Shown here: positions 42,546 to 52,130 of the stretch, piece after piece
Position numbering within the stretch: position 1 is the stretch's first letter
How the letters are laid out: every line of letters starts with the position of its first letter
Origin: Candidatus Obscuribacterales bacterium
Lineage (GTDB): Bacteria; Cyanobacteriota; Vampirovibrionia; Obscuribacterales; Obscuribacteraceae
Assembly: GCA_019746975.1 (NCBI GenBank)
Contig: JAIERK010000129.1
Coordinates: 1-64,000, forward strand
Direction of reading: 5' to 3'
Length of the DNA stretch: 64,000 nt
Notes under the pieces: model-generated
Told to the model about the DNA's origin: nothing
What the model saw: the letters and a program-made list of their open reading frames with translations, nothing else
Database searches by the model: none
Program-made: the position numbers and the translations under genes

Positions 42546-45362
42546 TCAGGAGAGCGTTCCCGCGATCATGGCGACAGCTTTGGCTGGGTGGAAGTACTTG
42601 CGCATCGCTTCATCAGCCTGAGACTTAGTGACGGATAAATATTTACCACTTATCTCGTCCAACTCCGTGATACCAAGTCCGAGAAATTCAAGCTCCGCAA
42701 GCACTCTTGCGATTCCCATAGACGAAGCCAGACCGACTTTGAATGATCCGACTGCACGGCCGACCTCCCGAGAAAGTTCCTCAGACGATATGCCACGAGT
42801 CATATACTCATCCAGAACTTTGTCTACAAGATACAATCCTTTGTCTATGTTCTTGGGATTCACGGTCAGCATCACCGACCATGGTGCGCCACCAAATGCA
42901 GTGTCCGAGAAGACCGAATAAATCCCATAGGTCAAGCCGGCTCTATCTCGCACTACCTGCCCCAGGCGTGAAGTTATCGTGTCCTGGCCAAGAGCTGCGT
43001 TTGCCATCCTGGCGGCGTAGAAATCACGATTGCTCCGCTTCAGTTCAATCGGATGCGAGAGAATCACATCCACGCTGCTCTTATCGGCCAACTCGATTTG
43101 ATAATAATTGCGCGCGTCTGCAAGCGGCACCGAGGGAATTGAAATCGTCCCTGGCTTCGGTCCCTCCCAATTGCCAAAACGCTCCTTAATCAGTGCCAGC
43201 GCCTCATCGATGCGGATATCACCGACGACACTAATCACACCCATCTGAGGAGATACCAGGCGACCATGGGCTTCGAGCAGTTGAGCGCTGTTGACGTGGG
43301 CGAGCTCCTCAATCTGTTCTGCGAACGTTTTCTCGAAGAATGGATGCTCGGACGGATACATAATTCGCTTCAGCCCATTCCAAGCTACGCTGCGGGTGTT
43401 ATTGGCGCCTTCCACCAGTCGTGCTGTCCATTCGACTCTAACTTTTCGAAGCTCTTCTTCGTCCATAAGAGGATTCCGAACAACATCGTCGAGCAATTCT
43501 AGATACGTTTTAAAATCGCTGGTGACGAGATTCGTCGCCAGGCTCAATCTGTAATTGTCTACGCCGAACTCCAGTCCTCCCGGAATACCCATTCCTTCAA
43601 GGAGCTCGGCGATCTTCGTTTTGCTGAATCTCTTCGACCCACGCGGTAGCATTTCACCAACCAGCTCCGATAGACTGGGCTCTTCCTTGTACGTGAAGTA
43701 GCGTCCGGCTCGCAGATTGAGTGCGAACCCAATCGACTCCGTGCCTGGGTTTTCCATCAGCAAGACAGTTAAACCATTAGGAAGCACTTCTCGATGAACA
43801 CGCTCGACAAAGGTCTTCCCTGTCGCCGATGATTTGGACATCTTGACCTTGACTGACTTCGGCGCCTCTACGAGGAGAGCATACAACTCGTCCTTGGTGA
43901 ACGTCGATGACATATCACTTATGGTGCGCGTCTTCACTTCAGGTTCTTTAAAGCCGGGTGGCAACTGCCCAGGAACTTCTTCCTCGAAATCATCTTCACT
44001 GGCTTCATATGCCGGGGCTGGCGCAGCGATGGAATCTTGAACGTATTGCAGCGGTTTGAATTGACCAATCGTGCGATTGGATCGCACAAAATATTTCGCA
44101 CATACTCTCATGATATCGTCGGCGGTGACCGCTTCGAAGTGATCGTCGTATTCCATCAGCCAATACCAATCAGCTTTCGATTCGGCTTCTCCAAGCATGA
44201 AAGCCATACTGCTCGGGTCGGCCTTTGCCAAAATGGTACCCTTAGAATTGGAACTCTTCGCACGTGAGAGTTCGTCTTCTGACACCGGCTCAGAACCTAA
44301 CTTTCTCAACTCTTCCAAAAGAGCCTCTTCTGCTTTCTCCACGCCCACACCTGGATTGAGTGTGGCACCAACGATAAACAGGCCTGGGTCGCGAAGCTCA
44401 TCATGCCGACAAAATGCTTCAGCGGCGATGCCGGTGTCGATGAGAGCTTTGTACAGACGGCTGGAACGCTCGAAACTGCTGCCTAGAATGTGTCTGGCTG
44501 CTGCCAGCGGGTAGGTGTCCTCATGGTCAGCTTCGCTGACATGGAATCCCAGCCAAACTTTCGGAAGATCCCCAGCCCGGACGATCTCGAATCGCCGTTC
44601 TCCTTCCTGCGGCGGTTCTGTCGTGTAGACCTGCGGTATCGGCTCAGGCGAAGCTTTTATAGCACCATAGTGCTTGTGGATCATCCGCAGTGCGGCATCC
44701 GGATCGTAGTCACCGAGTAAAACAACAGTGGCGTTATTCGGCCAGTAGAACGTATCGTAAAACTTGCGAAGCCGTTCGAGAGCGACGCCCTCGACGTCGG
44801 AACGCCAACCGATGGTGGGATGATGGTAAGGATGCTCACGGAATGCCACCGCATATAGTTCCTTCTCGAGAGCCTCTTCCGGATAGTTTTCTCCACGCTC
44901 AAGCTCATTTCGCACAACAGACATTTCAGAATCACGGTCACTTTGTCGGAGCATGAGGTTGCGCATGCGGTCAGCCTCGAGCTTCACGCACATATCAAGA
45001 AACTCACTTGGCACCACCTCGAAATAGCTTGTTCGATCAAACCATGTGGTGGCATTCCAATAAGCACCGATCTGAGTCAGGTGATCATCGATCCCATTAC
45101 CTTTGTCTGGATTGTGTTTTTTAGTGCCTTTGAAGAGCATGTGCTCGAGAAAGTGCGTTGCACCTGTGAAGCCTACCCCTTCGTTCCGACTGCCGACCTT
45201 GTAAAGCACAAGAAAGGTGATGACTGGTGCCGTATGGTTTTCCATCAAAAGAATCTTGAGTCCGTTACTGAGGCGATACTCCGTCACCCCCTTGACCTCT
45301 GCGATTTTTTGTATGCCGAGGTCTTGCAAACCTGCCGGAGACTGATTGACTGCGTTTACCAT
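42546..45362 (-). CDS. M16 (pitrilysin-type) zinc metallopeptidase, two-domain
   Basis: 938 aa formed of two M16 halves. The N-terminal half is active-type: inverted zinc motif HxxEH as H70-FLE-H74 (ATHFLEHMLFKG) and the distal Glu in RNELERGE about 80 residues later. The C-terminal half (VLPNGLTVLLMENPG...) lacks the zinc motif, as in processing-peptidase α-like partners. No obvious signal peptide, so it may be cytoplasmic, degrading peptides. A paralogue with a signal peptide begins at 61875. Confidence 0.9.
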   Translation of the reverse strand: MVNAVNQSPAGLQDLGIQKIAEVKGVTEYRLSNGLKILLMENHTAPVITFLVLYKVGSRNEGVGFTGATHFLEHMLFKGTKKHNPDKGNGIDDHLTQIGAYWNATTWFDRTSYFEVVPSEFLDMCVKLEADRMRNLMLRQSDRDSEMSVVRNELERGENYPEEALEKELYAVAFREHPYHHPTIGWRSDVEGVALERLRKFYDTFYWPNNATVVLLGDYDPDAALRMIHKHYGAIKASPEPIPQVYTTEPPQEGERRFEIVRAGDLPKVWLGFHVSEADHEDTYPLAAARHILGSSFERSSRLYKALIDTGIAAEAFCRHDELRDPGLFIVGATLNPGVGVEKAEEALLEELRKLGSEPVSEDELSRAKSSNSKGTILAKADPSSMAFMLGEAESKADWYWLMEYDDHFEAVTADDIMRVCAKYFVRSNRTIGQFKPLQYVQDSIAAPAPAYEASEDDFEEEVPGQLPPGFKEPEVKTRTISDMSSTFTKDELYALLVEAPKSVKVKMSKSSATGKTFVERVHREVLPNGLTVLLMENPGTESIGFALNLRAGRYFTYKEEPSLSELVGEMLPRGSKRFSKTKIAELLEGMGIPGGLEFGVDNYRLSLATNLVTSDFKTYLELLDDVVRNPLMDEEELRKVRVEWTARLVEGANNTRSVAWNGLKRIMYPSEHPFFEKTFAEQIEELAHVNSAQLLEAHGRLVSPQMGVISVVGDIRIDEALALIKERFGNWEGPKPGTISIPSVPLADARNYYQIELADKSSVDVILSHPIELKRSNRDFYAARMANAALGQDTITSRLGQVVRDRAGLTYGIYSVFSDTAFGGAPWSVMLTVNPKNIDKGLYLVDKVLDEYMTRGISSEELSREVGRAVGSFKVGLASSMGIARVLAELEFLGLGITELDEISGKYLSVTKSQADEAMRKYFHPAKAVAMIAGTLS

Positions 45363-45582
45363 GCTTTATCTCTGTTTTGGGGTGACCTGATAAATCTGTT
45401 TATTTCGAGGCAAACACATAAGATACCGCACAAACAGCCAGAATTCTTGCGGTAATTGCCGTCATCCGGTTGTCGAGTGAAAGAATCACGAGACATCACT
45501 TTCGGAGAGTCGCTCACTGGAGTAAACTCTAGAAAGGCACCTCTGTACTTTACTAGCTCTTGAAATCTAGTCACCTAACTCG

Positions 45583-46491
45583 ATGAGAATCGCAATCACT
45601 GGAGGCACAGGCTTCCTTGGCGGACACCTGGCACGAGAGTTAACCGCAAGGGGTCACTTCCCAACGGTTATAGCCCGCGGCGTGAGCCCAAGTGGCGAAG
45701 CACTCCGCAAGCTTCCCAACATCAATTTCATGCCGATGCTGCTTGATGACGAGCGCAAACTCTTCCACGCCCTCAACAATTGCGATGCAATCGCCCACCT
45801 GGTCGGCATTAATCGAGAACAAGCGAATAACGAATTTCACAAGGTGCACGTCGAAGCTACGGTTCGGGTTATCCATGCAGCCCGCAAAGCGGGCGTGAAA
45901 CGCATTATCTACGTGAGCTACTTGAAGGCTCGGCCTCGTTCTTTCTCGAAATACCTGCAAACCAAGTGGGAGGCGGAGGAACTAATCCGCAACTCGGGTC
46001 TTGACTTCACGGTGTTCAAGCCTGGCATGATTTTCGGACCAGGCGACCACATGATCTCCCATATATCCCGGGCGCTCGACACGGTGCCTATTTTTTCGCC
46101 ACCAGTCGGGTTCATGCCCGCCAAGATTCGCCCAGTAGCGGTTTCAGACATGCTGGAAATAATGATCGCGGCGCTCGTAGAACGGCGCATGGTGGGTCAG
46201 ACGATCGCCGTGATAGGACCGGAAGAGATGTCGCTTGGCGAAGCGGTACGCAGAGTCGCAAAAGCCAAGAAAAAACTAGCACTGGTGTTGCCTCTTCCTG
46301 CCCTCGTCCATTACACAATGGCCGCCCTGATGGAAAAAATGAGCTCCGATCCTCTCGTCAGTGTCGCGCAGATCAGAATGCTCGTGGACGACATGAGCAA
46401 ACCGTTGAAAAATTCAGATCTTCCCGCAGACGATTTAATTCCGAAAACATATTTAACCGAAGATCTTATTCGCGCTGCTCTTGACACCTGA
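45583..46491 (+). CDS. NAD(P)-binding atypical SDR (NDUFA9/complex I-associated type)
   Basis: 302 aa. Rossmann motif ITGGTGFLGGHLARELTARGH at the N-terminus, AIAHLVGINRE, VIHAARKAGVKRIIYVSYLKA and KWEAEELIRNSGLDFTVFKPGMIFGPGD. This is the atypical SDR group related to NDUFA9 and nucleoside-sugar epimerases; the classical YxxxK is replaced by the KYLQTKWEAE version. The substrate is unknown. Divergent from the M16 gene. Confidence 0.82.
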   Translation: MRIAITGGTGFLGGHLARELTARGHFPTVIARGVSPSGEALRKLPNINFMPMLLDDERKLFHALNNCDAIAHLVGINREQANNEFHKVHVEATVRVIHAARKAGVKRIIYVSYLKARPRSFSKYLQTKWEAEELIRNSGLDFTVFKPGMIFGPGDHMISHISRALDTVPIFSPPVGFMPAKIRPVAVSDMLEIMIAALVERRMVGQTIAVIGPEEMSLGEAVRRVAKAKKKLALVLPLPALVHYTMAALMEKMSSDPLVSVAQIRMLVDDMSKPLKNSDLPADDLIPKTYLTEDLIRAALDT

Positions 46492-46592
46492 CGCGAATCT
46501 CGGGTCTGTAACATCTTTTCTTCTTAATCGCGTTGAACCTTATTAGCGTCGGTCTGGGTTAGAATCTTCCTTTCCCAAAGCTAAAATGCGTC

Positions 46593-47795
46593 ATGCTACT
46601 CAGATCGAGCCTACCTCTACTGGCACTAGCAGTACTTCTGACCACCTGTCTCGCGCCGCATAAAGTGTGGGCCGGAGCACAAGAGTGGGACAAACACACG
46701 CGCAGCGGCGCAGACGCATTCAGAGAGATGCGTTACGGCGAAGCCGAGAAGCAGTTCCAGGCTGCCATTAACGAGGCAAAGTCGTTCGGAGAACACGATC
46801 TGCGACTGGCTACAAGTTTGACCAACCTCGGAGTTCTGTACAGCAGCAGAGGTCAGTTCGACAAAGCCGAGCCGCTTTTCGAGCGTGCCGTCGCAATCAA
46901 GCAAAAGTCACTCGGAGCCTTCGATGTCGATGTAGTCGACAGCGCAGCTAGACTTTGCCAGTTTTATTTAAAACGAAAGAAGTATGAAAAGGCAGACCCC
47001 ATCTGCCAGAAGATTATTCAATACGGCGATATGCAGATTCGTGACTTGAACAACATGGACGGTTCGTTCAAACATCTCGAGTCTTATTACTCGCATCACA
47101 AGGACATGGACAAGGCGAAAGCGTTGCTCGCGCAGATGAAGCAGCTCACACACAGCAAGTCTACCAACAACTCGTTAGAACTAGCTGTTCTGCTCGACCA
47201 GGTCGCTGACTCATACATGGAGCGCAGACAGGGCACCAACAAGACAGAATCAGAGCGACTCTATAAGCAGTCACTTGGTTTGAGAGAGCATGTGCTTTCG
47301 GGTAATCATCTTGCCCTTGCGCAGAGTTACGCCAGCCTAGGAAAACTCTACGCTGAAGCAGGGCGCCATGCTCTAGCAGAGCCTTTGCTACAGAAAGCAT
47401 ACACAATTTCGAAGGAAACAGTCGGTACCGCCAAGCCACAAACCTACGGATATCTTGATGCCTTGGCGCAATCAACACTGGCACTCGGAAAACCCGCAAA
47501 AGCCGAAGAGTTATATCGACAAGCGCAAGCCGCCTGTGAAGCCGCTTACGGTAAAGACAGCGGTCAACTAGCCGATATCAACCTCACCCTCGCAACGTTA
47601 TTGGAGAACCGCGGGCAGTACCGCGAGGCCGCAACTTTAGTCGGTGATGCACTCAAGATCAAAGAGAAAATCAACGGTACCCATCACGCTTCACTTGCAT
47701 CAGTCCTGGAAAAATACGCTTATCTCCTCAACAAAACAGATCGAGGTAAAGAAGCGATGAAATTGCAATCGCGAGCAAAAGATATCAAAGGCTAG
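46593..47795 (+). CDS. Secreted TPR (kinesin-light-chain-like) protein
   Basis: 400 aa with a signal peptide (SLPLLALAVLLTTCLA). Nearly the entire mature chain is TPR repeats of the kinesin-light-chain type (ATSLTNLGVLYSSRGQFDKAEPLFERAVAIKQK, ALAQSYASLGKLYAEAGRHALAEPLLQKA, ADINLTLATLLENRGQYREA). Probably a periplasmic or surface adaptor. Followed by a clear terminator. Confidence 0.8.
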   Translation: MLLRSSLPLLALAVLLTTCLAPHKVWAGAQEWDKHTRSGADAFREMRYGEAEKQFQAAINEAKSFGEHDLRLATSLTNLGVLYSSRGQFDKAEPLFERAVAIKQKSLGAFDVDVVDSAARLCQFYLKRKKYEKADPICQKIIQYGDMQIRDLNNMDGSFKHLESYYSHHKDMDKAKALLAQMKQLTHSKSTNNSLELAVLLDQVADSYMERRQGTNKTESERLYKQSLGLREHVLSGNHLALAQSYASLGKLYAEAGRHALAEPLLQKAYTISKETVGTAKPQTYGYLDALAQSTLALGKPAKAEELYRQAQAACEAAYGKDSGQLADINLTLATLLENRGQYREAATLVGDALKIKEKINGTHHASLASVLEKYAYLLNKTDRGKEAMKLQSRAKDIKG

Positions 47796-47824
47796 AGATC
47801 CAAGAAGTTCTCTTAATGATCCAG

Positions 47825-47854
47825 TAGATTCGGCTGAATCTAAGTTTTTTTTTT
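47825..47854 (+). terminator. Intrinsic terminator
   Basis: Stem TAGATTC / GAATCTA with loop GGCT, followed by AG and ten T residues, 30 bp after the TPR gene stop. A standard rho-independent terminator. Confidence 0.85.
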
Positions 47855-47917
47855 CGAAAACCAATAAGATGCAATACAGCGTGATAGCACCACAGGTGGT
47901 TCCAGAAAGCGAGAAGA

Positions 47918-48931
47918 TCAATAGCCTATCGGCTGCTGGTTCTGACCTTGACCCTGCTGGGTCGATGACTCTCCGCTCTGGGGCGGAGGGTCTTGCCGAG
48001 CGGGAGCCGCCGGGAGTTCATAATAGTACTGTTGCTGATCTTTTGACTTCGAGTCTTGCAACTGAGCGGGAGCAACTCCACCAGATTTTCCTACTTCTGT
48101 CCTGGACTCAGCTTCAAGCCGGGCTTTTCGATCATCGCTGTCTTCAACGGTATTTTCGGTTGGAGTCGTCGACTCCACAGCTTCTGGCGCAGTCGCAGGC
48201 TTCGGAGGTGGAGGCATGAGGGTAAAGAGTGTGATGGAACTAACAACAACCAACACCAACACTAAAAGCATCAGTACCTTCTTTCGCGACTTCTCCTTGA
48301 CCTGCGGACAATCACGAGTCATGAATAGTCCATCATGTCTCATAAAAAGTGGAAAGTCTTCGCGATTTTCGCGAGTAAAAATCAAGCGACGAGCTTCATC
48401 AGCATCCAATCCGTCGAGGTTGTACATCTCGATGCCGCAGGTACCACAGTAATCAATTCGCTGCTTACCAACGCACACAGCCTTCGATGGGCAGGCAGTC
48501 GCAGGTTTAAAACCTTTTACTGTTTGAAGGCCCGGATCCTTTTCTGGTTTTTCCGGAAAAATTCCGGCCGTTTTTTCAATCGCACCACCTAATGCCTGTT
48601 GAATCAAGTCATAATCAAGCATGGTCTTAGCGACGAAGACTTCATTTTTGGGTTTGCCCCCGAACTTCTCTTCATGTGAGATGCGGGCCTGACCATCTGG
48701 AGAATCAGACACACCTTCTAGCAAAGTCCTTGCGATCTTTGTATTAGGCTTGGTCAAATGGTCTCGAGTCTTATTGAGAGTTGCAAGAATGTGTTCGGTC
48801 AGCCTGGTTTTTCGCTTAATATCCGTCTCTATTAAAGTCGGGGCGACTCTTCTCTGCGCGCCACTATCAGCTCCCGAGTCAGTCTCGTAGAGTTCTTTAT
48901 TGTCGGTAGTAGCGTCGTTGGCGTCAGTCAT
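47918..48931 (-). CDS. Single-pass membrane protein with a zinc-knuckle region
   Basis: 337 aa, unrecognised. Residues 1-145 are acidic and polar. Residues about 148-175 hold CPSKAVCVGKQRIDYCGTCG, four cysteines suited to a zinc ribbon. One transmembrane helix near residue 225 (VLMLLVLVLVVVSSITLFTL) is preceded by a Lys/Arg cluster (KEKSRKK). The C-terminal 100 residues are Pro/Gln/Ser-rich and would lie outside the cytoplasm. It faces the TPR gene and is divergent from the pilus-like genes. Confidence 0.6.
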   Translation of the reverse strand: MTDANDATTDNKELYETDSGADSGAQRRVAPTLIETDIKRKTRLTEHILATLNKTRDHLTKPNTKIARTLLEGVSDSPDGQARISHEEKFGGKPKNEVFVAKTMLDYDLIQQALGGAIEKTAGIFPEKPEKDPGLQTVKGFKPATACPSKAVCVGKQRIDYCGTCGIEMYNLDGLDADEARRLIFTRENREDFPLFMRHDGLFMTRDCPQVKEKSRKKVLMLLVLVLVVVSSITLFTLMPPPPKPATAPEAVESTTPTENTVEDSDDRKARLEAESRTEVGKSGGVAPAQLQDSKSKDQQQYYYELPAAPARQDPPPQSGESSTQQGQGQNQQPIGY

Positions 48932-49255
48932 TTTGGAAATATCTAAATCGAAACCTATAGGAGACTAGTTACCACTATCATACGCGCTCCCCGCTTGACT
49001 CGGTAAAACCGCCCCAGAATTATGAATTATAAGCTAGAGCGGAGGCAATGGAGAATTTACTATTGTCAAACCGATCTAGCCTATGAAGAACATTCATGAA
49101 AGAATGAGAACAAACTATGGGGTAGCTCAAACAGAAGCCTTCAGCGAACTTTTATTCACCTTCGCTGAACCGAGAAAACGGACAGCCCTCCTAAGTTGTG
49201 ACAGCCGACCGTAGAACCTATCACAAAGCAACCCTCTCTGGAAGCGGAGATAGCG
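48932..49255. promoter_or_regulatory. Upstream region of the Tad-like genes: promoter and stem-loop
   Basis: 324 bp. TTGACT (48995-49000), 17 bases, AATTAT (49018-49023) is a fair sigma-70 promoter. Further down, TTCAGCGAA (49140-49148) and TTCGCTGAA (49161-49169) make a perfect 9-bp stem with a 12-base loop in the predicted 5' untranslated region, 87 bp before the first pilus-like gene. There is no T-run, so it is not a simple terminator. A 25-codon frame at 49022 is not convincing. Confidence 0.4.
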
Positions 49256-49813
49256 ATGAAATCGACTAGAAAACCTCTAAAGGTATCAGAAAGAAAAAAT
49301 TTCGGCACATCTCTAATCGAGATGCCTGTCGTTATTTGGATTATCATCGCCTGTTTCGTCTTTCCTTTTCTGATTCTGGCAACACTCTCGCTGCGTGCAG
49401 TTTTTGTCACTCTCGCAGCAAAAGAGGCCGCTCACACGGCTGCCAAGGCAAAAACTTTTCAAGCCACGAGTACAGAGGAAGGATTCGACACCGTGCCTGC
49501 AGTGACGGCTGCTCAGAATACTGTTGATAAAGTCAAATCAACCCTGACGGGTACACGAATCAACAGAGTGACCACACAGATTCTCACTACATCGATCGCA
49601 ACAAAAGCTGTATCCGTAAGCAGTGCACCACTGTCGTCGGTTGATACCAGCAAATCGATTTATGCGATTAAGGTGACGGTGGCTGCGGAGCTCGATCCGA
49701 TTATCACTTTCAACCTCGGTATGTTTGGCAGAGTACCTGGTTTGACTGGACCATTTCCGCTCAATGCCGAGTCCGCTGAAATGTCGGAGAATCCTCAGGG
49801 TCTCACACGATAG
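49256..49813 (+). CDS. TadE-like pseudopilin
   Basis: 185 aa. A short basic N-terminus, then FGTSLIEMPVVIWIIIACFVFPFLILATLSLRA style: a Glu just inside a long hydrophobic helix, as in TadE/TadF minor pseudopilins of the Flp/Tad system. The rest is Ala/Thr-rich β-type sequence. GGAG precedes the ATG. First of three collinear genes (TadE-like, TadG-like, TadE-like). No TadA ATPase, RcpC or prepilin peptidase lies in this window. Confidence 0.65.
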   Translation: MKSTRKPLKVSERKNFGTSLIEMPVVIWIIIACFVFPFLILATLSLRAVFVTLAAKEAAHTAAKAKTFQATSTEEGFDTVPAVTAAQNTVDKVKSTLTGTRINRVTTQILTTSIATKAVSVSSAPLSSVDTSKSIYAIKVTVAAELDPIITFNLGMFGRVPGLTGPFPLNAESAEMSENPQGLTR

Positions 49814-49864
49814 CAATCCGGGAAACACTTGTTTGACTGCAGCTACTCACAAGGAGTATCGATC

Positions 49865-51520
49865 TTGAGCGTAAGTTTGAAGAGAAGAAATAGAAGAACC
49901 AATGCTGGTGCCATCTCCGTTGTAGGGCTCTTCCTCGCGATGTTCGTGGTTGGCTCACTTGGCTATCTGGCATTCGAAATTGGTCGCCTGATCGTTGCAC
50001 GTGACCAGTTGAGATCGGCAACTGATGCAGGTTCGCTAGCAGCAGCAGCGACTATGGCTAGTTCCAACGCAAGCGATCTGGCAGCGAAGCAAACGGAAGG
50101 TATCAATGCGGCAAGGCAGGTTTTCGTTGCCAACGATATTTTCGGTACCCGCCTAAACAACATCGCGGCGCCAGGAGGCGGACCATTAGGACCGGATCAA
50201 GTGCGGCTCCGTTTTCGTTTTCTCGATCCTGTAGACAATTCTGCAGTGCCACTTGGTGATGAGAGAGGTAAAGTCTTCGAAGTTACTGCAACGTACGGCT
50301 ATGTGCCCGTATTCTTCCAGTTTGTCAATCTACAGAACCAACCGGCCCCTATTACCGCGATCTCTTCGGGCGGCATCGGCAACCTCGACGTGGTCATGTG
50401 TTTTGACGTGTCAGGTTCAATCGATGACCAAACCAAGACAACCGCCGTCAGGCGACAAATATCTGGAGACAGAGTCGTCTATCAGGTCTCAAACCAAGGC
50501 ACACTATCGACAATGACAAGAAGTCCGCTCGGAACAGGACTAAATGCGCTGCCACCACAGAATCTCTCGGCCCTCAGCAGATTCAGAGCAGACATTCGAG
50601 CAGTATCCACCGACATCGGGACTAAGCCAGGCGGGGCCGCTGGCGGCGGCACTGACTTCACGGACCTGGTCGTCAACCTGGACGAGGGAAACAGTTTTAG
50701 CAGCTTCAACAACGGTGACTTCTCCTTTCCCAATCTCGGGGTACTGGTGGAAGCAGCTCGAGGGAATCTAGAAAATGCCAGCGTTTTCAGCTCCAGCGGA
50801 GCACAAGAGGCTCTCGGTAACGCCGTCGCCCCCCGAGCAGGATATCAGGCAGCCTACTTGAAAGAGGCTCGCAAACATATACATCCGCTGAAAGAGGCTC
50901 AAGATGCGGCAGTCGAGTTCTTCAACCTGATGGGAGAAAATACAAAAGGGCACTTCGGGCTCGTGGCATTCTCAAATGACGTCGGAACCTCCCCCGATAA
51001 CTCCTTCACAGCCGCTGCTGTCGATCGTGGATACAGACTGGGCGGCAACACGACCTGCCCGCTTCCCGGCGTCGACCCGATTCGAGTAGATCCCACAGGC
51101 GAGCAGAACAAGGCTAATCTCGACCGTATCAAGGCGCTAATTCCAACTCTGAAAGCCGAAGGAGGCACCAATATCGGTGGCTCGCTCAGTCGTGCAATCG
51201 ACATACTCGAAAGTCAGGGACGGAAGAGTGCCGCTAGAGTTATCATTATGTTCACCGACGGATTCCCGACGGCTGGTCCGGACTCCCGCACCCAAGCAAG
51301 GCGAGCAGCCTCCAAAGGTATTCCAGTTTACACAATCGGTCTCGCCCAGAGCCCTGAGGTTATTCCTGAGCAAACCGCCTTTCTCACGGACCGCCGAGGG
51401 TCAGACGGTATTGCCGCATTGGCAGGCAATGGTGGAAAATTCTTCCTGGTTACCGACACTTCTCAGTTGACCCGAGTGTTCAGAACACTTGCACGACACC
51501 TGACACAGATCGTTCAGTAA
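49865..51520 (+). CDS. TadG-like protein with von Willebrand factor A domain
   Basis: 551 aa from TTG 49865, which follows AAGGAG. The N-terminal helix (GAISVVGLFLAMFVVGSLGYLAFEIGRL) and the RDQLRSATDAGSLAAAATM block are the TadG/pilus-assembly signature. The VWA domain runs from about residue 175 to the end: MIDAS DVSGS in VVMCFDVSGSID, a later Thr, and MFTDGFPT. A long insertion separates the first MIDAS strand from the rest. Likely membrane-tethered with the VWA domain outside, in adhesion or secretion. Confidence 0.8.
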   Translation: MSVSLKRRNRRTNAGAISVVGLFLAMFVVGSLGYLAFEIGRLIVARDQLRSATDAGSLAAAATMASSNASDLAAKQTEGINAARQVFVANDIFGTRLNNIAAPGGGPLGPDQVRLRFRFLDPVDNSAVPLGDERGKVFEVTATYGYVPVFFQFVNLQNQPAPITAISSGGIGNLDVVMCFDVSGSIDDQTKTTAVRRQISGDRVVYQVSNQGTLSTMTRSPLGTGLNALPPQNLSALSRFRADIRAVSTDIGTKPGGAAGGGTDFTDLVVNLDEGNSFSSFNNGDFSFPNLGVLVEAARGNLENASVFSSSGAQEALGNAVAPRAGYQAAYLKEARKHIHPLKEAQDAAVEFFNLMGENTKGHFGLVAFSNDVGTSPDNSFTAAAVDRGYRLGGNTTCPLPGVDPIRVDPTGEQNKANLDRIKALIPTLKAEGGTNIGGSLSRAIDILESQGRKSAARVIIMFTDGFPTAGPDSRTQARRAASKGIPVYTIGLAQSPEVIPEQTAFLTDRRGSDGIAALAGNGGKFFLVTDTSQLTRVFRTLARHLTQIVQ

Positions 51521-51555
51521 CGTAGACTAGAAACGAACAACGAGGATTTGTCGGA

Positions 51556-52038
51556 ATGGGCGGCGGTAGACAGAGAAAATTTATTCGACGACAACAGGGA
51601 ACGGCATTTGCCGAGGTAGCTGTCGTCGGGTTTATCATGACACTCGTTCTTGCATTCATACTGGACATTGCAATCGCGCTCATGGCTTTCTCAGTCGTTG
51701 ATCGAGCATGTCGCGATGCAGCCCGTGCCGCAGCGCAAGGACAATCGCGAGATGAGGCGCGCCAAATGGCGGCAGCGATAGCCAACGATCACCTTTCTGC
51801 CAGCCCTCTAGTAACTGCGCCGATCGTAACTAACGTGGTCTACGAAGACTTTGGTGGAGATCCGTCTCCCGATCAATGTCCCTTTGTCGAGGTCACCACA
51901 TCTGCTACCGCCAGCGTGCCTGCACCACTATTCTTGTTCGGAACGTCCGGCACTAATCGACCATTGACGCTAGCGAAGCGGTACAGATTTCCAATCGTCA
52001 AACTCAAAATGCCTGCTAATCCGAACCCTGGTCCTTGA
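51556..52038 (+). CDS. TadE-like pseudopilin
   Basis: 160 aa. Basic start (RQRKFIRRQQ) then GTAFAEVAVVGFIMTLVLAFILDI: conserved Glu at +5 of the hydrophobic helix as in TadE. The C-terminal part has paired Cys-free β-strands. It lies 35 bp after the TadG-like gene. Its TGA stop is inside a copy of the dispersed repeat (CTTGACGAACG), so insertion or conversion of that element may have set the current C-terminus. Confidence 0.72.
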   Translation: MGGGRQRKFIRRQQGTAFAEVAVVGFIMTLVLAFILDIAIALMAFSVVDRACRDAARAAAQGQSRDEARQMAAAIANDHLSASPLVTAPIVTNVVYEDFGGDPSPDQCPFVEVTTSATASVPAPLFLFGTSGTNRPLTLAKRYRFPIVKLKMPANPNPGP

Positions 52039-52086
52039 CGAACGCCCTCCGTTTTTCAACAGCGTCTACTTCGATATCGAACTAGG
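52034..52086 (-). repeat. Single copy of the dispersed repeat
   Basis: CTTGACGAACGCCCTCCGTTTTTC..ACAGCGTCTACTTCGATATCGAAC matches the units of the 37.6-37.9 kb array in the same orientation. It overlaps the stop codon of the second TadE-like gene. Confidence 0.8.
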
Positions 52087-52130
52087 CTTGAGCCCAAAAT
52101 CTCGTTGAACGCCCGACATCTTCTAAAGCC

